This document shows positions 8,911 to 17,952 of a stretch of DNA of 64,000 nt, one piece after another. Every line of letters starts with the position of its first letter. The stretch's first letter is position 1. The notes beneath the pieces are model-generated. The model was not told the origin of the DNA. It searched no databases and saw only the letters and a list, made by a program, of their open reading frames with translations. The position numbers and the translations under genes are program-made. Origin of the DNA: CAZYFH01 sp964646815 (GTDB lineage: Bacteria > Acidobacteriota > Vicinamibacteria > Vicinamibacterales > UBA8438); the NCBI GenBank assembly GCA_964646815.1, contig CAZYFH010000009.1:61112-125111 (forward strand), in the 5' to 3' direction.

Positions 8911-9774
8911 ATGCGGCGGAGGACGCGGGACGCGCTCATGAGCATGTTGATCATGGGCTTGGCGATGGTGACGGTGCGCGCGCAGGACGAGGCCGACGCT
9001 CAACCCGCGCGTGGGTGGACGAACGCCACCGAGCTCAGTCTGCTAGTTGCCACCGGAAATGCGCAGGCCGAATCGCTCGGCTTCCGTAACGTCTACGAGT
9101 ACCGCTGGTCGGACGCGACCCTCACGTGGGAGACCGGATGGGTGCGCGCCGCCTCGCTCGACGGCGACCGGGTGGCGGTGGCCGAACCTGGTGGCGGCAT
9201 CGAGGTTGTCGACCCGCAGAGCACGATTGACAGCCAGCGAGTCTACAGCAAGCTCGGCTTCCGGAATGAGATCAGCGGCCCGCACTTCTGGTTCGCCAAC
9301 TACGACAGTGTGCGAGACGAACCGTCCAACATCCAGCGTCAGTTCGTCGGCGCCGGAGGGTTCGGTACGGAGTGGGCGAATCGCAACGGGCTCAGGTTTC
9401 GCACAGAGTACGGCGTCAGCGTGACGAGCGAGGCGCTCGACCTGGAGGGCGGGACCGTCTTCGGCGGCTACCGGCTCGCGTATGCCATGACCGCGGGAGT
9501 CACGCGCACCCTGACGCTCGACAGCGAGCTCACCTTCGATGGCAGCTTCGATCAGCGCGACGACGTCCGGTCGGACTCGCTCAACGGCGTGACCGTGTCG
9601 CTCAGCTCATGGATCGCGCTGCGGTCAAGCATCCGGCTGATTTTCCGTAACGTGCCAGCGCTCGAGGCAATCGACCTCGTGCCCCGCCTGCGTGACGCGG
9701 TGATTGGTATCGTCGCAATTCCGAAGGGGAAGCTCGACACCAGCTTCACCACCTCCCTCGTCGTCACGTTCTGA
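8911..9774 (+). CDS. DUF481 (YdiY-like) outer-membrane beta-barrel protein
   Basis: 287 aa. A hydrophobic N-terminal segment ending near Ala24 (VTVRAQ) is a likely signal peptide. The mature part opens with GWTNATELSLLVATGNAQAESLGFRN, the characteristic first strands of DUF481, continues with alternating aromatic/polar strands, and ends in a C-terminal Phe as expected for BAM-assembled barrels. Function of the family is poorly known. It is monocistronic between two minus-strand genes and overlaps the hemL 3' end by 11 bp. Confidence 0.82.
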   Translation: MRRRTRDALMSMLIMGLAMVTVRAQDEADAQPARGWTNATELSLLVATGNAQAESLGFRNVYEYRWSDATLTWETGWVRAASLDGDRVAVAEPGGGIEVVDPQSTIDSQRVYSKLGFRNEISGPHFWFANYDSVRDEPSNIQRQFVGAGGFGTEWANRNGLRFRTEYGVSVTSEALDLEGGTVFGGYRLAYAMTAGVTRTLTLDSELTFDGSFDQRDDVRSDSLNGVTVSLSSWIALRSSIRLIFRNVPALEAIDLVPRLRDAVIGIVAIPKGKLDTSFTTSLVVTF

Positions 9775-11101
9775 TGGACCGATGGCGTCCCGGCTCGGGG
9801 TCGCTGAGCGCGGCCCGCGCCGCGCGGATGGTGCGGTCGATGTCCCGCTCGGTGTGCGCCGCCGAGAGGAACCATGCCTCGAACTGCGAGGGCGGAGGAT
9901 AGATGCCGCGTCGGAGCATGCCGTGAAAGAAGGCGGCGTACGCGCGTGTGTCCGCGGCGGTCGCCGACCGATAGTCAGTAACCGGTTGCTGGCTGAAGAA
10001 CGGCGTCAACACCGATCCGACGGCATTCACCTGAAGCGGGACGGCGGCGTCGCGCGCGGCCAGCCGGAACCCGGAGGCCAGCCGGGCGCCGAGTCGGTCG
10101 AGACGCCGGTAGAGCGGCGCGGCTAGTTGTTTCACGGCCCAGATCCCGGCCGTCATCGCCAGCGGGTTTCCAGACAGCGTCCCCGCTTGGTAGACCGGGC
10201 CCTCGGGCGCCAGTTGGTCCATTACGTCGGCGCGGCCGCCATACGCGCCGACGGGAAGGCCACCGCCGATGATCTTGCCGAGACACGTCAGATCGGGTCG
10301 AACGCCGAGCCGCGCCTGCGCGCCACCCTTCGCCACGCGGAATCCTGAGATCACTTCGTCGAAAACCAGCAGCGCGCCGTGGCGATCGCACGCCGCGCGC
10401 AACCCGTCGAGAAACCCTGTGGCAGGCGGCACCACCCCCATGTTGCCCGCGACCGGTTCGACGATGATCGCCGCCACCTTCCCCCGGTGCGCGCGACACA
10501 GGCGGGTCACCGAGTCGAGGTCGTTGTAGGCGGCGATCAGAGTGTCAGCCGCTGTCGCCCGAGACACTCCAGGGCTGGTCGGCACGCCGAAGGTCGTCGC
10601 ACCGGAGCCCGCCTGCACCAGGAAGGCATCACCATGGCCGTGATAGCAGCCGGCGAACTTGATGATCTTGTCCCGGCCGGTCGCTGCGCGGGCGAGACGG
10701 ACGGCACTCATCGTCGCTTCGGTGCCTGAGTTGACGAACCGGACACGATCGATTGACGGCATCAGCCGGCAGACGAGCGCGCCGAGATCGAGCTCCAGCG
10801 TCGTCGGGGCGCCAAAGCTCGTTCCGCGTCTGGCGGCCCGTGCCAACGCGACGGCGAGACCTGGCGGCGCGTGTCCGTGGATGAGCGGCCCCCACGACAT
10901 GACGTAATCGATGTAGCGCCGTCCATCGACGTCGACAACCCTCGCTCCGTGGCCATGATCGATGAACGGCGGAGTGCCCCCCACGGCACCGAACGCGCGC
11001 ACCGGGCTGTCGACACCGCCGGGAAGGACTCGGCGCGCGCGTGCGAACAAGCGAGCGGAGGTGGCGGGCGACGACGCCATAGTGGGCGAGAACGATACCA
11101 T
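9764..11101 (-). CDS. hemL: Glutamate-1-semialdehyde 2,1-aminomutase
   Basis: 445 aa. PLP enzyme that converts glutamate-1-semialdehyde to 5-aminolevulinate, the second step of the C5 haem pathway begun by HemA, also in this window. Family blocks are GGVDSPVRAF, NSGTEATMSAVRLARAATGR, EPVAGNMGVV, DEVISGFR and the Schiff-base lysine in CLGKIIGGGLPVG (Lys276). An alternative ATG lies seven codons in. It is separate from the main hem run and divergent from the methyltransferase gene, with 35 bp between starts. Confidence 0.95.
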   Translation of the reverse strand: MVSFSPTMASSPATSARLFARARRVLPGGVDSPVRAFGAVGGTPPFIDHGHGARVVDVDGRRYIDYVMSWGPLIHGHAPPGLAVALARAARRGTSFGAPTTLELDLGALVCRLMPSIDRVRFVNSGTEATMSAVRLARAATGRDKIIKFAGCYHGHGDAFLVQAGSGATTFGVPTSPGVSRATAADTLIAAYNDLDSVTRLCRAHRGKVAAIIVEPVAGNMGVVPPATGFLDGLRAACDRHGALLVFDEVISGFRVAKGGAQARLGVRPDLTCLGKIIGGGLPVGAYGGRADVMDQLAPEGPVYQAGTLSGNPLAMTAGIWAVKQLAAPLYRRLDRLGARLASGFRLAARDAAVPLQVNAVGSVLTPFFSQQPVTDYRSATAADTRAYAAFFHGMLRRGIYPPPSQFEAWFLSAAHTERDIDRTIRAARAALSDPEPGRHRSIRT

Positions 11102-11136
11102 GCGAGCGTCGGCAGTAATAATGGGTCCGCGCTGAG

Positions 11137-12186
11137 ATGATCGACGCCTGCGACATTTGCCAGACGCCCGATGCGATGACGCCGACGCTCGAAGTCGGTC
11201 TTATCGGCGTCGGCCCCACCTGGATCCACAGATGCGCCACCTGCGGCTTCAGGCAGGTCCGCCCGCGCCCGGGGCCAGACGACCTCGCGGCGATCTACGG
11301 CCGCGACTACTTCGACCCGTCCGCGCCCCACGGCTTCGAGGAGTACGCGGGGCAGTACCAACGCTACGAGCGAGAGGCGTTCTTTCTCGCCAAGCGGCTC
11401 ACGCGCCGAAAACCGCGCGGCCGGTTACTCGAAGTGGGGAGCGCGCTCGGGTTCCTGCTCCACGCGCTGGCGCGCGCCAGTGCGTGGCAGGTCGAGGGCG
11501 TCGAGCTGTCTGCGTTCGGCGCGTGGTACGCCCGCGAGCGCTTCGGACTGACGGTCTCGCACTCGACGCTCGAGGACGTGGGATATCCCGCGGAGGCGTT
11601 CGACTTTGTGATCCAGAAGGACTTGCTCGAGCACGTGACCCATCCGCGTCGTCATCTCGAGGAGACGCGACGCATCATGCGGCCGGGCGCGCGTCTCTGG
11701 CTCGTCACGCCGAACGGCGAGACCAATGTTCGGCCGCTTCACGTGCTCGCCACCGGTCTCGACGATGGGGCCGTGCCGGTGCTGGATCAGGGGCATCTGT
11801 CGTTCTTTTCGAAGGGGCATCTCCTGCGGCTCGCCGCGGACGTGGGCTTCCGGTGCGTCCGGTTCCGCAACATCGGGATCCGGCGTGGGTTGCGTGCGCT
11901 GGGCTATTGGCCGGGCCGGCGCGGGCAAGGGTCCGCTATCTCCCGTCGCGATCTCGCCGCCACGGTCGGCCAACGGGCGCCGGAGGCGTCGGCGCGGCAG
12001 GCGGATCGGGCCGACATCCACCGGGCGGTGGCCGATCGCATCGATCTGGAGATCGAGAGACGTCAGCGGCGCGTGCGCGCGTCCGTCCCGTACTTCTACT
12101 ACCGGCGCGCGATGAAGCGCCTCGACGCGCTCCCGGCGTCGTTCACCGTTGGCCAGGATTTCGAGGTCGAACTTGAGAAGGTATGA
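11137..12186 (+). CDS. SAM-dependent methyltransferase with N-terminal zinc-ribbon motif
   Basis: 349 aa. Two CxxC pairs (Cys5/Cys8 and Cys33/Cys36) suggest a small zinc ribbon, followed by a YGRDYFDP segment and a class I methyltransferase fold beginning with GRLLEVGSALGFLLHALA near residue 96; FDFVIQKDLLEHVTHP is the post-I region. This architecture is common among methyltransferases of cell-surface sugar and secondary-metabolite clusters. The target is unknown and no partner genes are adjacent. Confidence 0.8.
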   Translation: MIDACDICQTPDAMTPTLEVGLIGVGPTWIHRCATCGFRQVRPRPGPDDLAAIYGRDYFDPSAPHGFEEYAGQYQRYEREAFFLAKRLTRRKPRGRLLEVGSALGFLLHALARASAWQVEGVELSAFGAWYARERFGLTVSHSTLEDVGYPAEAFDFVIQKDLLEHVTHPRRHLEETRRIMRPGARLWLVTPNGETNVRPLHVLATGLDDGAVPVLDQGHLSFFSKGHLLRLAADVGFRCVRFRNIGIRRGLRALGYWPGRRGQGSAISRRDLAATVGQRAPEASARQADRADIHRAVADRIDLEIERRQRRVRASVPYFYYRRAMKRLDALPASFTVGQDFEVELEKV

Positions 12187-12241
12187 TCGGCGTGTGGCGT
12201 CCCGAGTGAGGGGTGATCTGCGGACAGCAACGAGGGTGCGC

Positions 12242-12691
12242 ATGTGCCGGTGGGTGGTGGTCGTCGGTGAGTGCCTCGCGGCTGCGGTGATCGCCGGAGG
12301 GCTGACGGTGCCGGCGCTCCAGGCGGCCCGCGCAGAGGGACAGGCCGCACGGTCGGTTGCCGACGGTGTGTACACTGACGAACAGGCGCGCCGTGGACGC
12401 AAGGAGTACGCGGAGAAGTGTGCGACGTGCCACGCGACGACGCTCCGAGGTGGCGAGATGGGCCCGGAGCTTGTCGGCCAGACCTTCCTCGGCGGGTGGA
12501 CGGGTCAGACACTCTGGTCCTTGTTCGACTTTACGCTCGCGACGATGCCGCAGGACAATCCGGGCAGCACGTCGCCGGAGGCGATGAACGACATCCTGGC
12601 GTTCGTGCTCCAGCGAAACGACTTTCCTTCCGGATCCGCCGAACTCGCGCTCGACCCCGCCGCCGAGAGCGACCCGATCGCCATCGAGTGA
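12242..12691 (+). CDS. Small secreted c-type cytochrome
   Basis: 149 aa from the ATG at 12242, which starts a signal peptide (VVVVGECLAAAVIAGGL) cleaved probably near residue 28-32. One haem-binding motif, CATCH (Cys60, Cys63, His64), and a candidate axial methionine in TMPQDNPG (Met102) make it a class I monohaem cytochrome c of about 12 kDa mature size. The frame is open upstream to 12149, but that would overlap the methyltransferase end. It lies next to the haem cluster and close to a cytochrome assembly gene. Redox partner unknown. Confidence 0.83.
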   Translation: MCRWVVVVGECLAAAVIAGGLTVPALQAARAEGQAARSVADGVYTDEQARRGRKEYAEKCATCHATTLRGGEMGPELVGQTFLGGWTGQTLWSLFDFTLATMPQDNPGSTSPEAMNDILAFVLQRNDFPSGSAELALDPAAESDPIAIE

Positions 12692-12718
12692 GACTCGCCT
12701 TCCCCTGCCGGAGCGGCA

Positions 12719-12884
12719 CTGGTGGACTGTAACAGCCGTTTGTAGAGCGATTTCCGGCTGGGACGCACCGCCTGCTAGCGGCGTTCCTCGGTCACATATA
12801 CGGAACATGCTCCCTCGCGGCACCTTGTCAGGCTACCACCGAGCGCGGGTGACCACTACCGATTCACCCGATACGGGCGACTAG
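12719..12884. mobile_element. CTAG-ended inverted-repeat element between the cytochrome gene and hemB
   Basis: The left end is CTGGTGGACTGTA and the right end, read inward, is CTAGTCGCCCGTA, an imperfect 13-bp terminal inverted repeat. Positions 12724-12769 match the reverse complement of 62556-62600 at about 41 of 46 positions, and the right end (12860-12884) matches the left end of the element after ftsZ. The hemB TAG stop is made by the terminal CTAG. It sits between convergent genes. Confidence 0.7.
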
Positions 12885-13912
12885 GTGGCGAGCGCGCGCG
12901 CAGCGTCGCGCGCGTAGTACGTGATGATGATGTCGGCGCCGGCGCGCTTGATGGCGGTCAGCGCCTCGAGCATCGCGCGGGGCTCGTCGATCCATCCATT
13001 GCGCGCCGCCGCCTTGAGCATGGCGTATTCGCCGCTCACGTGAAACGCTGCGGTGGGATAGCGGAACTCGGCCTTCACGCGCGAGATGACGTCGAGGTAA
13101 TGGAGCGCTGGCTTGACCATCACGAGATCGGCGCCTTCCTCGATGTCGAGTGCAACCTCGCGGAGCGCCTCATCGATGTTCGCCGGGTCCATCTGGTGGG
13201 TACGCCGGTCGCCGAACGCGGGAGTGGAGTCGGCGGCGTCGCGAAATGGACCGTAATAGGCGGAGCAGTATTTGGCCGCGTACGCCATGATGATCACATC
13301 GTCGAAGCCGCCGCTGTCGAGTCTTTCACGGATCGCGCCCACCCGGCCATCCATCATGTCCGAAGGCGCCACGACATCAGCGCCAGCCTCCGCATGGGAG
13401 GCGGCGGCCAGAGCGAGGCGCTCGACGGTCGGGTCGTTGACGATCACGTCACCCTCCACGACGCCGCAGTGGCCATGCGTCGTGTACTCGCACAAACAGA
13501 CGTCGGTCATGACGACCAGGTCACGCACGTTCCCTTTGAGGGCGCGGATCGCCCGTTGCACAGGTGCCTTCGGGTCATCGGCCGCGGTGCCTGCCTCGTC
13601 CTTGCGGTTGGGGAGCCCGAAAAGGAGCACCGCCCGAATGCCGTCCTGCGCGGCGGCCGACGCCTCTCGGACCACCTCGTCGACCGAGAGTTGACACACT
13701 CCCGGCATCGATGACACCTCGCGGCGGACGGCCTCGCCCTCGCACACGAAGAGTGGGTAGACGAACGATTCCGGCGTCAGTCGAGTCTCGCGGACGAGAC
13801 CGCGGATGGCGGGGGAGCGACGGAGCCGTCGCAGGCGGTGGGTGAGTGCGAGTCTGTCAGTCGCTGCACCGCCGAGCGTTTCCGGCGTCTGACCGTGTGT
13901 TGTCGTGGCCAC
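12881..13912 (-). CDS. hemB: Delta-aminolevulinic acid dehydratase (porphobilinogen synthase)
   Basis: 343 aa from a GTG start preceded by GGAGGAAG. HemB joins two 5-aminolevulinate molecules to porphobilinogen. The two catalytic lysines are visible in AYAAKYCSAYYGPFR (Lys214) and LVMVKPALHYLDV (Lys267). The three cysteines in DVCLCEYTTHGHCG (139, 141, 149) mark the zinc-dependent active-site type. It is the last gene of the minus-strand hem run, 120 bp after cobA-hemD. Its TAG stop lies within the end of a repeat element. Confidence 0.95.
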   Translation of the reverse strand: MATTTHGQTPETLGGAATDRLALTHRLRRLRRSPAIRGLVRETRLTPESFVYPLFVCEGEAVRREVSSMPGVCQLSVDEVVREASAAAQDGIRAVLLFGLPNRKDEAGTAADDPKAPVQRAIRALKGNVRDLVVMTDVCLCEYTTHGHCGVVEGDVIVNDPTVERLALAAASHAEAGADVVAPSDMMDGRVGAIRERLDSGGFDDVIIMAYAAKYCSAYYGPFRDAADSTPAFGDRRTHQMDPANIDEALREVALDIEEGADLVMVKPALHYLDVISRVKAEFRYPTAAFHVSGEYAMLKAAARNGWIDEPRAMLEALTAIKRAGADIIITYYARDAARALAT

Positions 13913-14032
13913 GACTTCCTCCCTTGTATGTCGTCCGCCGGGCGTTGTCGGTCGACTGACCGGCGTACGCCTCGTGGCTCATGGCTTGAGGTCGCTCGAG
14001 GTTCTTGATCGGAGACTGTGAGCTCTCCGTCT

Positions 14033-15577
14033 TCACCCGCCCCCCGCATCTTCGGCGCGTCGAAAGTGGTCGGCGATCGCCTGCGCCAGGCGCGGAACCG
14101 TGTACGTCGACGGCATGATTGACGTCTCGATGCCGAGCTGCCGTGCCGCCTCCGCCGTGACCGGACCGATGGATGCGACGAGGGTGGTGCCCAGCAGGTC
14201 TGCGGCCGGTTCGGCGCCGAGCAGCGTCACGAAATTGCGCACCGTCGACGCGCTCGTGAAGGTGACGACGTCGATCCCTGGGTCCAACAGCAGCTTGTAG
14301 ATGTCGACGCCGGAGGATCTGGAGACGGGCACCGTCCGATACGCCGTGACGGCGACCACGTGGGCGCCCGCGTCGCGGAGCTCGTTCGGCAACAACGGCC
14401 GCGCCAAATCGGCACGGGGTAGGAGAATGCGCGCGCCGCGCACCTCGTGATCCTGTTGGAGCGCCGCGCTGACGGCCTCGGCCCGGTGCTCCGACGGCAT
14501 TAAGTCGACCTTGAGACCGTATCGGCTAAGGCGCGCCGCCGTTGCCGGTCCAATGGCGCAGAGGCGGACGTCCTTGAGCGCGCGCACGTCGCGCGGGCCG
14601 GCCAGCAGCTGTTCCATGAACGCGTCGACGCCGTTGACCGACGTAAAGACGATCCAGTCGAACGTCGAGGCCGATGCGCATGCCTCGTCGAGCGCGCCGT
14701 CATCCTCCGGCGGCGCGATGCGTATCGTCGGCGCTTCGATGGGGTTGGCGCCGAGCTCCGCCAGCAGGTCGACGAACTCGGCAGCCTGGTCCTGGGGCCG
14801 CGTGACGAGCACCCGCTTGCCAAAGAGCGGGCGGGAGTCGAACCATCGCAGATGCTCGCGCCGCCCGACCACTGGGCCGACCACCAGCACCGCCGTTCCG
14901 TGATGCTGCGCCTTGCGGACGACGCCCTGGATATCGCTGAGCGAGCTCTGGATCGTCCGCTGGGTTGGCAAGGTGCCGTTCAAGATGAGCGCTGCCGGCT
15001 CGTCGGCCGATCGACCGTGCTTCAGCAGCTCGTCGATGATGACCTCGAGCTGTGCCCCGCCGGCATCGCTGACGATGGTGCCTGACAGCGCGGCGACTCG
15101 GCTCCAGTCGACGTTGGGCGGCGTGTTCGTCTCCGCCTCGTGACCGCGGATGAAGAGGAGTGTATCCCCGGTTTCGGGATAGGTGATTGGCACGCCCGCG
15201 AAGCAGGGCCCGCCGATGCTCGGTGGCACGCCCGGGACGACCTCGAACGGGATCCCGTGTTCGTGGAGGAACAGCGCCTCTTTCCCGCCGCTGTCGGAGA
15301 CGAACGGGTCGCCCCATTTCAGGCGCGCCACGGTCTTGCCCTCCCGAGCCTTGTCGGCGAGCAGGATGTTGATCGCGTCCTGCTCGAGTGGTTGGGGCGT
15401 GGCGGCGCCCACGTCGATTCGCTCGACATCCGGACGCATCGTTTGCACGAGACGCGGGTGGACCAAATGGTCGTAGACCACGACGTCGGCCCGTTGCAGG
15501 TAACGCTGGCCCTTGACGCTGATCAGAGTGGGGTCACCGGGTCCGGCGCCGATCAGATAGACGCTGCCTGCGGTCAT
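14033..15577 (-). CDS. hemD: Fused tetrapyrrole methylase / uroporphyrinogen-III synthase
   Basis: 514 aa, two domains. Residues 1 to about 245 are a SUMT-like (CobA) tetrapyrrole methylase with the SAM loop LIGAGPGDPTLISVKG. Residues 255 to 510 form the HemD fold (KRVLVTRPQDQAAEF, DWIVFTSVNGVDAF, TFTSASTVRNF), which closes hydroxymethylbilane to uroporphyrinogen III. In the methylase half the usual GGDPxxFGRGGEE reads WGDPFVSDSGGKE, and the Thr-His-Arg block after GVP is absent, so methylase activity toward uroporphyrinogen is less certain than HemD activity. The start overlaps the hemC stop (ATGA). Confidence 0.9.
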   Translation of the reverse strand: MTAGSVYLIGAGPGDPTLISVKGQRYLQRADVVVYDHLVHPRLVQTMRPDVERIDVGAATPQPLEQDAINILLADKAREGKTVARLKWGDPFVSDSGGKEALFLHEHGIPFEVVPGVPPSIGGPCFAGVPITYPETGDTLLFIRGHEAETNTPPNVDWSRVAALSGTIVSDAGGAQLEVIIDELLKHGRSADEPAALILNGTLPTQRTIQSSLSDIQGVVRKAQHHGTAVLVVGPVVGRREHLRWFDSRPLFGKRVLVTRPQDQAAEFVDLLAELGANPIEAPTIRIAPPEDDGALDEACASASTFDWIVFTSVNGVDAFMEQLLAGPRDVRALKDVRLCAIGPATAARLSRYGLKVDLMPSEHRAEAVSAALQQDHEVRGARILLPRADLARPLLPNELRDAGAHVVAVTAYRTVPVSRSSGVDIYKLLLDPGIDVVTFTSASTVRNFVTLLGAEPAADLLGTTLVASIGPVTAEAARQLGIETSIMPSTYTVPRLAQAIADHFRRAEDAGGG

Positions 15578-16521
15578 CGTCGTTCGATACTGGCGAGCAC
15601 GTCGCCGGCGCCGTCGGCGAGGAGGCTCCGAGCGACCTCCCGTCCGAGAGACGCGGCATGGCGTGCGGGGGCGTTCGCCTGGCGTCGCAGGAGCCGGACG
15701 CCATCGAGTGATGCGACAACACCAACCAGCGTGACCGCATCGCCGTCGAGTGTCGCCAATGCGCCGACGGGAACTCGGCAGTCCGCCCCGAGGGCCGACA
15801 CCAGGCCGCGCTCCGCTTCGAGGGCCACCGCGGTCGCTGTCTCGCCGATGCGCCCGATCAGGTCACGCGTCGCCATGTCTGTAGTGCGGGTTTCGACTGC
15901 CAGGATGCCTTGACCGGGGGCTGGCACGCAGACATCGGTGGCCAGTCTCGCGGTGACGCGATGGGTCAGCTGCAGTCTGGCGAGGCCGGCCACGGCGAGC
16001 ACCAGCAAATCGTAGCGGCCTTCGTCGAGTTTGCGCAGACGGGTCCCGACGTTGCCGCGAACCGGCGCGATCTCAATCCCGGGAAACGCGCGGGCCAACT
16101 GGGCGGTGCGCCGGACGCTGCCGGTCCCGACGCGTGCGCGACGACCAGCCGCGGCGATCAACGCCTCCGCGTCCGACGGCGGCGTCTGCGCGGTGACCGG
16201 AGCGATTAGCGCGTCACGCGGGTCCTCGCGAGCGAGCGCCGCATCGATCTGCAGACCCGCTGGAAGCACGGCGGGCAGATCCTTGGCGCTGTGGACGGCA
16301 AGGTCGATCTCGTTCGCGAGCAGCGCCTCTTCGATCTCCTTGACGAATAGTCGCTTGCCGCCGGCCTCCGACAGCGATCCCCGGGCGAGGCGGTCGCCCG
16401 AGGTCGCGATCGTGACGATCGTGCACGCGGGACCGCCGCTCCCGCGGATGGCGGCTGCTACCTGTTCCGCCTGCCAACGCGCGAGCGGGCTACCCCGCGT
16501 CCCGATGCGTGGGACGCTCAA
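15574..16521 (-). CDS. hemC: Hydroxymethylbilane synthase (porphobilinogen deaminase)
   Basis: 315 aa. Polymerises four porphobilinogens to hydroxymethylbilane. The sequence shows IGTRGSPLARWQAEQV, the catalytic aspartate in HSAKDLP (Asp81), the arginine-rich GTGSVRRTAQL and PVRGNVGTRLRKL, and the cysteine that carries the dipyrromethane cofactor in ALGADCRVPVG (Cys248). It overlaps hemA upstream and cobA-hemD downstream by four bases each, so the three are translated from one message. Confidence 0.96.
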   Translation of the reverse strand: MSVPRIGTRGSPLARWQAEQVAAAIRGSGGPACTIVTIATSGDRLARGSLSEAGGKRLFVKEIEEALLANEIDLAVHSAKDLPAVLPAGLQIDAALAREDPRDALIAPVTAQTPPSDAEALIAAAGRRARVGTGSVRRTAQLARAFPGIEIAPVRGNVGTRLRKLDEGRYDLLVLAVAGLARLQLTHRVTARLATDVCVPAPGQGILAVETRTTDMATRDLIGRIGETATAVALEAERGLVSALGADCRVPVGALATLDGDAVTLVGVVASLDGVRLLRRQANAPARHAASLGREVARSLLADGAGDVLASIERR

Positions 16522-17873
16522 CGATTCCTCGGCGGCGACGTGACGGAGGCCGGCACCGCCCGTGAGGGCTCGCCGTCGTCAACCGGCTCATTGGGCCGGT
16601 CGGCCCCAGGGAGGTCCAGCTCGAACAGACGCCCGAGGGCGTCGGCAAAGGCCGCGACTGTCTCTTCGTCGCGCGCGCCTTTAAGCTGTTCCGTTGGGGT
16701 CGACAACAGTTTTTCGATGAGGAGCCGCGTGACCTCGTCGACACGTGCGCGGGCGGTCGGCGGCATCGACGCGAGCTTCGGCGCCAATCGCGAAAGCTCG
16801 GCTTGCCGAATCTCCTCGAAGCGGCGTCGGAGCGCGATGACCGTCGGGATAGCGGCACGCGACCGCAGCCAACGCACAAACGCGTCGACCTCCTCGTCCA
16901 CCATCAGCTCGGCGCGGTCGACCTGTGACTGTCTCCGCGCCATGTTCTCGCGCACGATGGTCTGCAGGTCGTCGATGTTGTAGAGAAACACCTGCTCGAT
17001 GTCAGCGGCCGACGGCTCGACATCACGTGGTACGCCGATGTCGATGAGGAAGAGTGGGCGGTCGCGACGTGGCTTCATCGCTGCGGCGACGTGTGCCCGC
17101 GTGACCAACCATTTTGAGGAGCCGGTTGCCGTGACGACGATGTCCGTCGAAGCGAGCTCGTCCGTGAACGCCTCCCACGGTACCGCGACCCCCTGGACCT
17201 TCGCCGCGAGCGATTCGGCGTGACCGGCCGTGCGGTTGGCGACTCCGATCCGCCGCACGTCCTGCGCGCGCAGGTGGGTGGCCGTGAGCTCGGCCATCTC
17301 GCCGGCACCGACGATCAGGGTGCGGAGATTGGCGAGACTGCCGAAGATCTTCCGGGCGAGCGAAATGGCCGCGTAGCTGACCGAGACCGCCCCTTCGCCG
17401 AGACCGGTTTGTGACCGCACGCGCTTCCCGACCCCGAACGCCCAGTGAAAGAGCCGGTGGAGCACCGCGCCGGTATAGCCGTGCTCCGCCGCGACGAGGT
17501 ACGCGTCCTTTACCTGTCCGGAGATCTGCGGCTCGCCTACGACGAGTGAGTCGAGGCCGGACGCAACACGAAATAGGTGGCGTGCTGCGTCTGCGTCGGT
17601 GCGGTTGTAGAGATGCGGCGCGAGCTCAGATTCTGGCACATCATGGAACGAGCTCATGAAGCCCGCCAGCGCGCGCCTGGCCTGGTCGGGCGATTCGGAC
17701 ATCGTGTAGATCTCGGAACGGTTGCACGTCGAGAGGATAATGGCTTCGGCCGTACCCGGGGTGTCGGCCAGTCCGTCCAGCGCTTCGGGAATCCCACGTC
17801 GCGAGAAGTCGATCCGCTCGCGCAGGTCGACCGGCGCGCTGTGGTGACTCGCTCCGAGGAGAAACAGGTGCAT
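16518..17873 (-). CDS. hemA: Glutamyl-tRNA reductase
   Basis: 451 aa from the ATG at 17873; the frame is open upstream to 17933 through a repeat, but this start gives the family N-terminus LFLLGASHHSAPVDLRER. HemA reduces glutamyl-tRNA(Glu) with NADPH to glutamate-1-semialdehyde, the first committed and usually rate-limiting step of C5 haem synthesis. The catalytic cysteine is in LSTCNRSEIY (Cys50), and the NADPH loop is VGAGEMAELTATHL. It sits between hemX/ccsA and hemC, as in the Bacillus hemAXCDBL order. A GAACCTG-type heptad repeat lies in its leader. Confidence 0.95.
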   Translation of the reverse strand: MHLFLLGASHHSAPVDLRERIDFSRRGIPEALDGLADTPGTAEAIILSTCNRSEIYTMSESPDQARRALAGFMSSFHDVPESELAPHLYNRTDADAARHLFRVASGLDSLVVGEPQISGQVKDAYLVAAEHGYTGAVLHRLFHWAFGVGKRVRSQTGLGEGAVSVSYAAISLARKIFGSLANLRTLIVGAGEMAELTATHLRAQDVRRIGVANRTAGHAESLAAKVQGVAVPWEAFTDELASTDIVVTATGSSKWLVTRAHVAAAMKPRRDRPLFLIDIGVPRDVEPSAADIEQVFLYNIDDLQTIVRENMARRQSQVDRAELMVDEEVDAFVRWLRSRAAIPTVIALRRRFEEIRQAELSRLAPKLASMPPTARARVDEVTRLLIEKLLSTPTEQLKGARDEETVAAFADALGRLFELDLPGADRPNEPVDDGEPSRAVPASVTSPPRNR

Positions 17874-17890
17874 GGGACTCGAGATTGCGG

Positions 17891-17931
17891 GGTTCAGGGT
17901 TCTAGGTTCGGTTGCGGGTCGAACCTGGAAC
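17891..17931. repeat. GAACC-type heptad repeat, inverted arrangement, upstream of hemA
   Basis: Three heptamers GGTTCAG, GGTTCTA, GGTTCGG (17891-17911) are followed at 17921-17931 by GAACCTG and GAAC, their complement, so the segment can fold into a hairpin in the ccsA-hemA intercistronic gap. The same heptad family occurs at 25356-25397 and 38830-38871. Confidence 0.55.
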
Positions 17932-17952
17932 ACTCACTTTGAACCCCAGAGG

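Noticed and set aside
11157..12176. 339-codon frame overlapping the methyltransferase in another plus-strand frame
   Set aside because: Extremely Arg/Ala-rich with no motif; the overlapping frame has zinc ribbon and SAM motifs.
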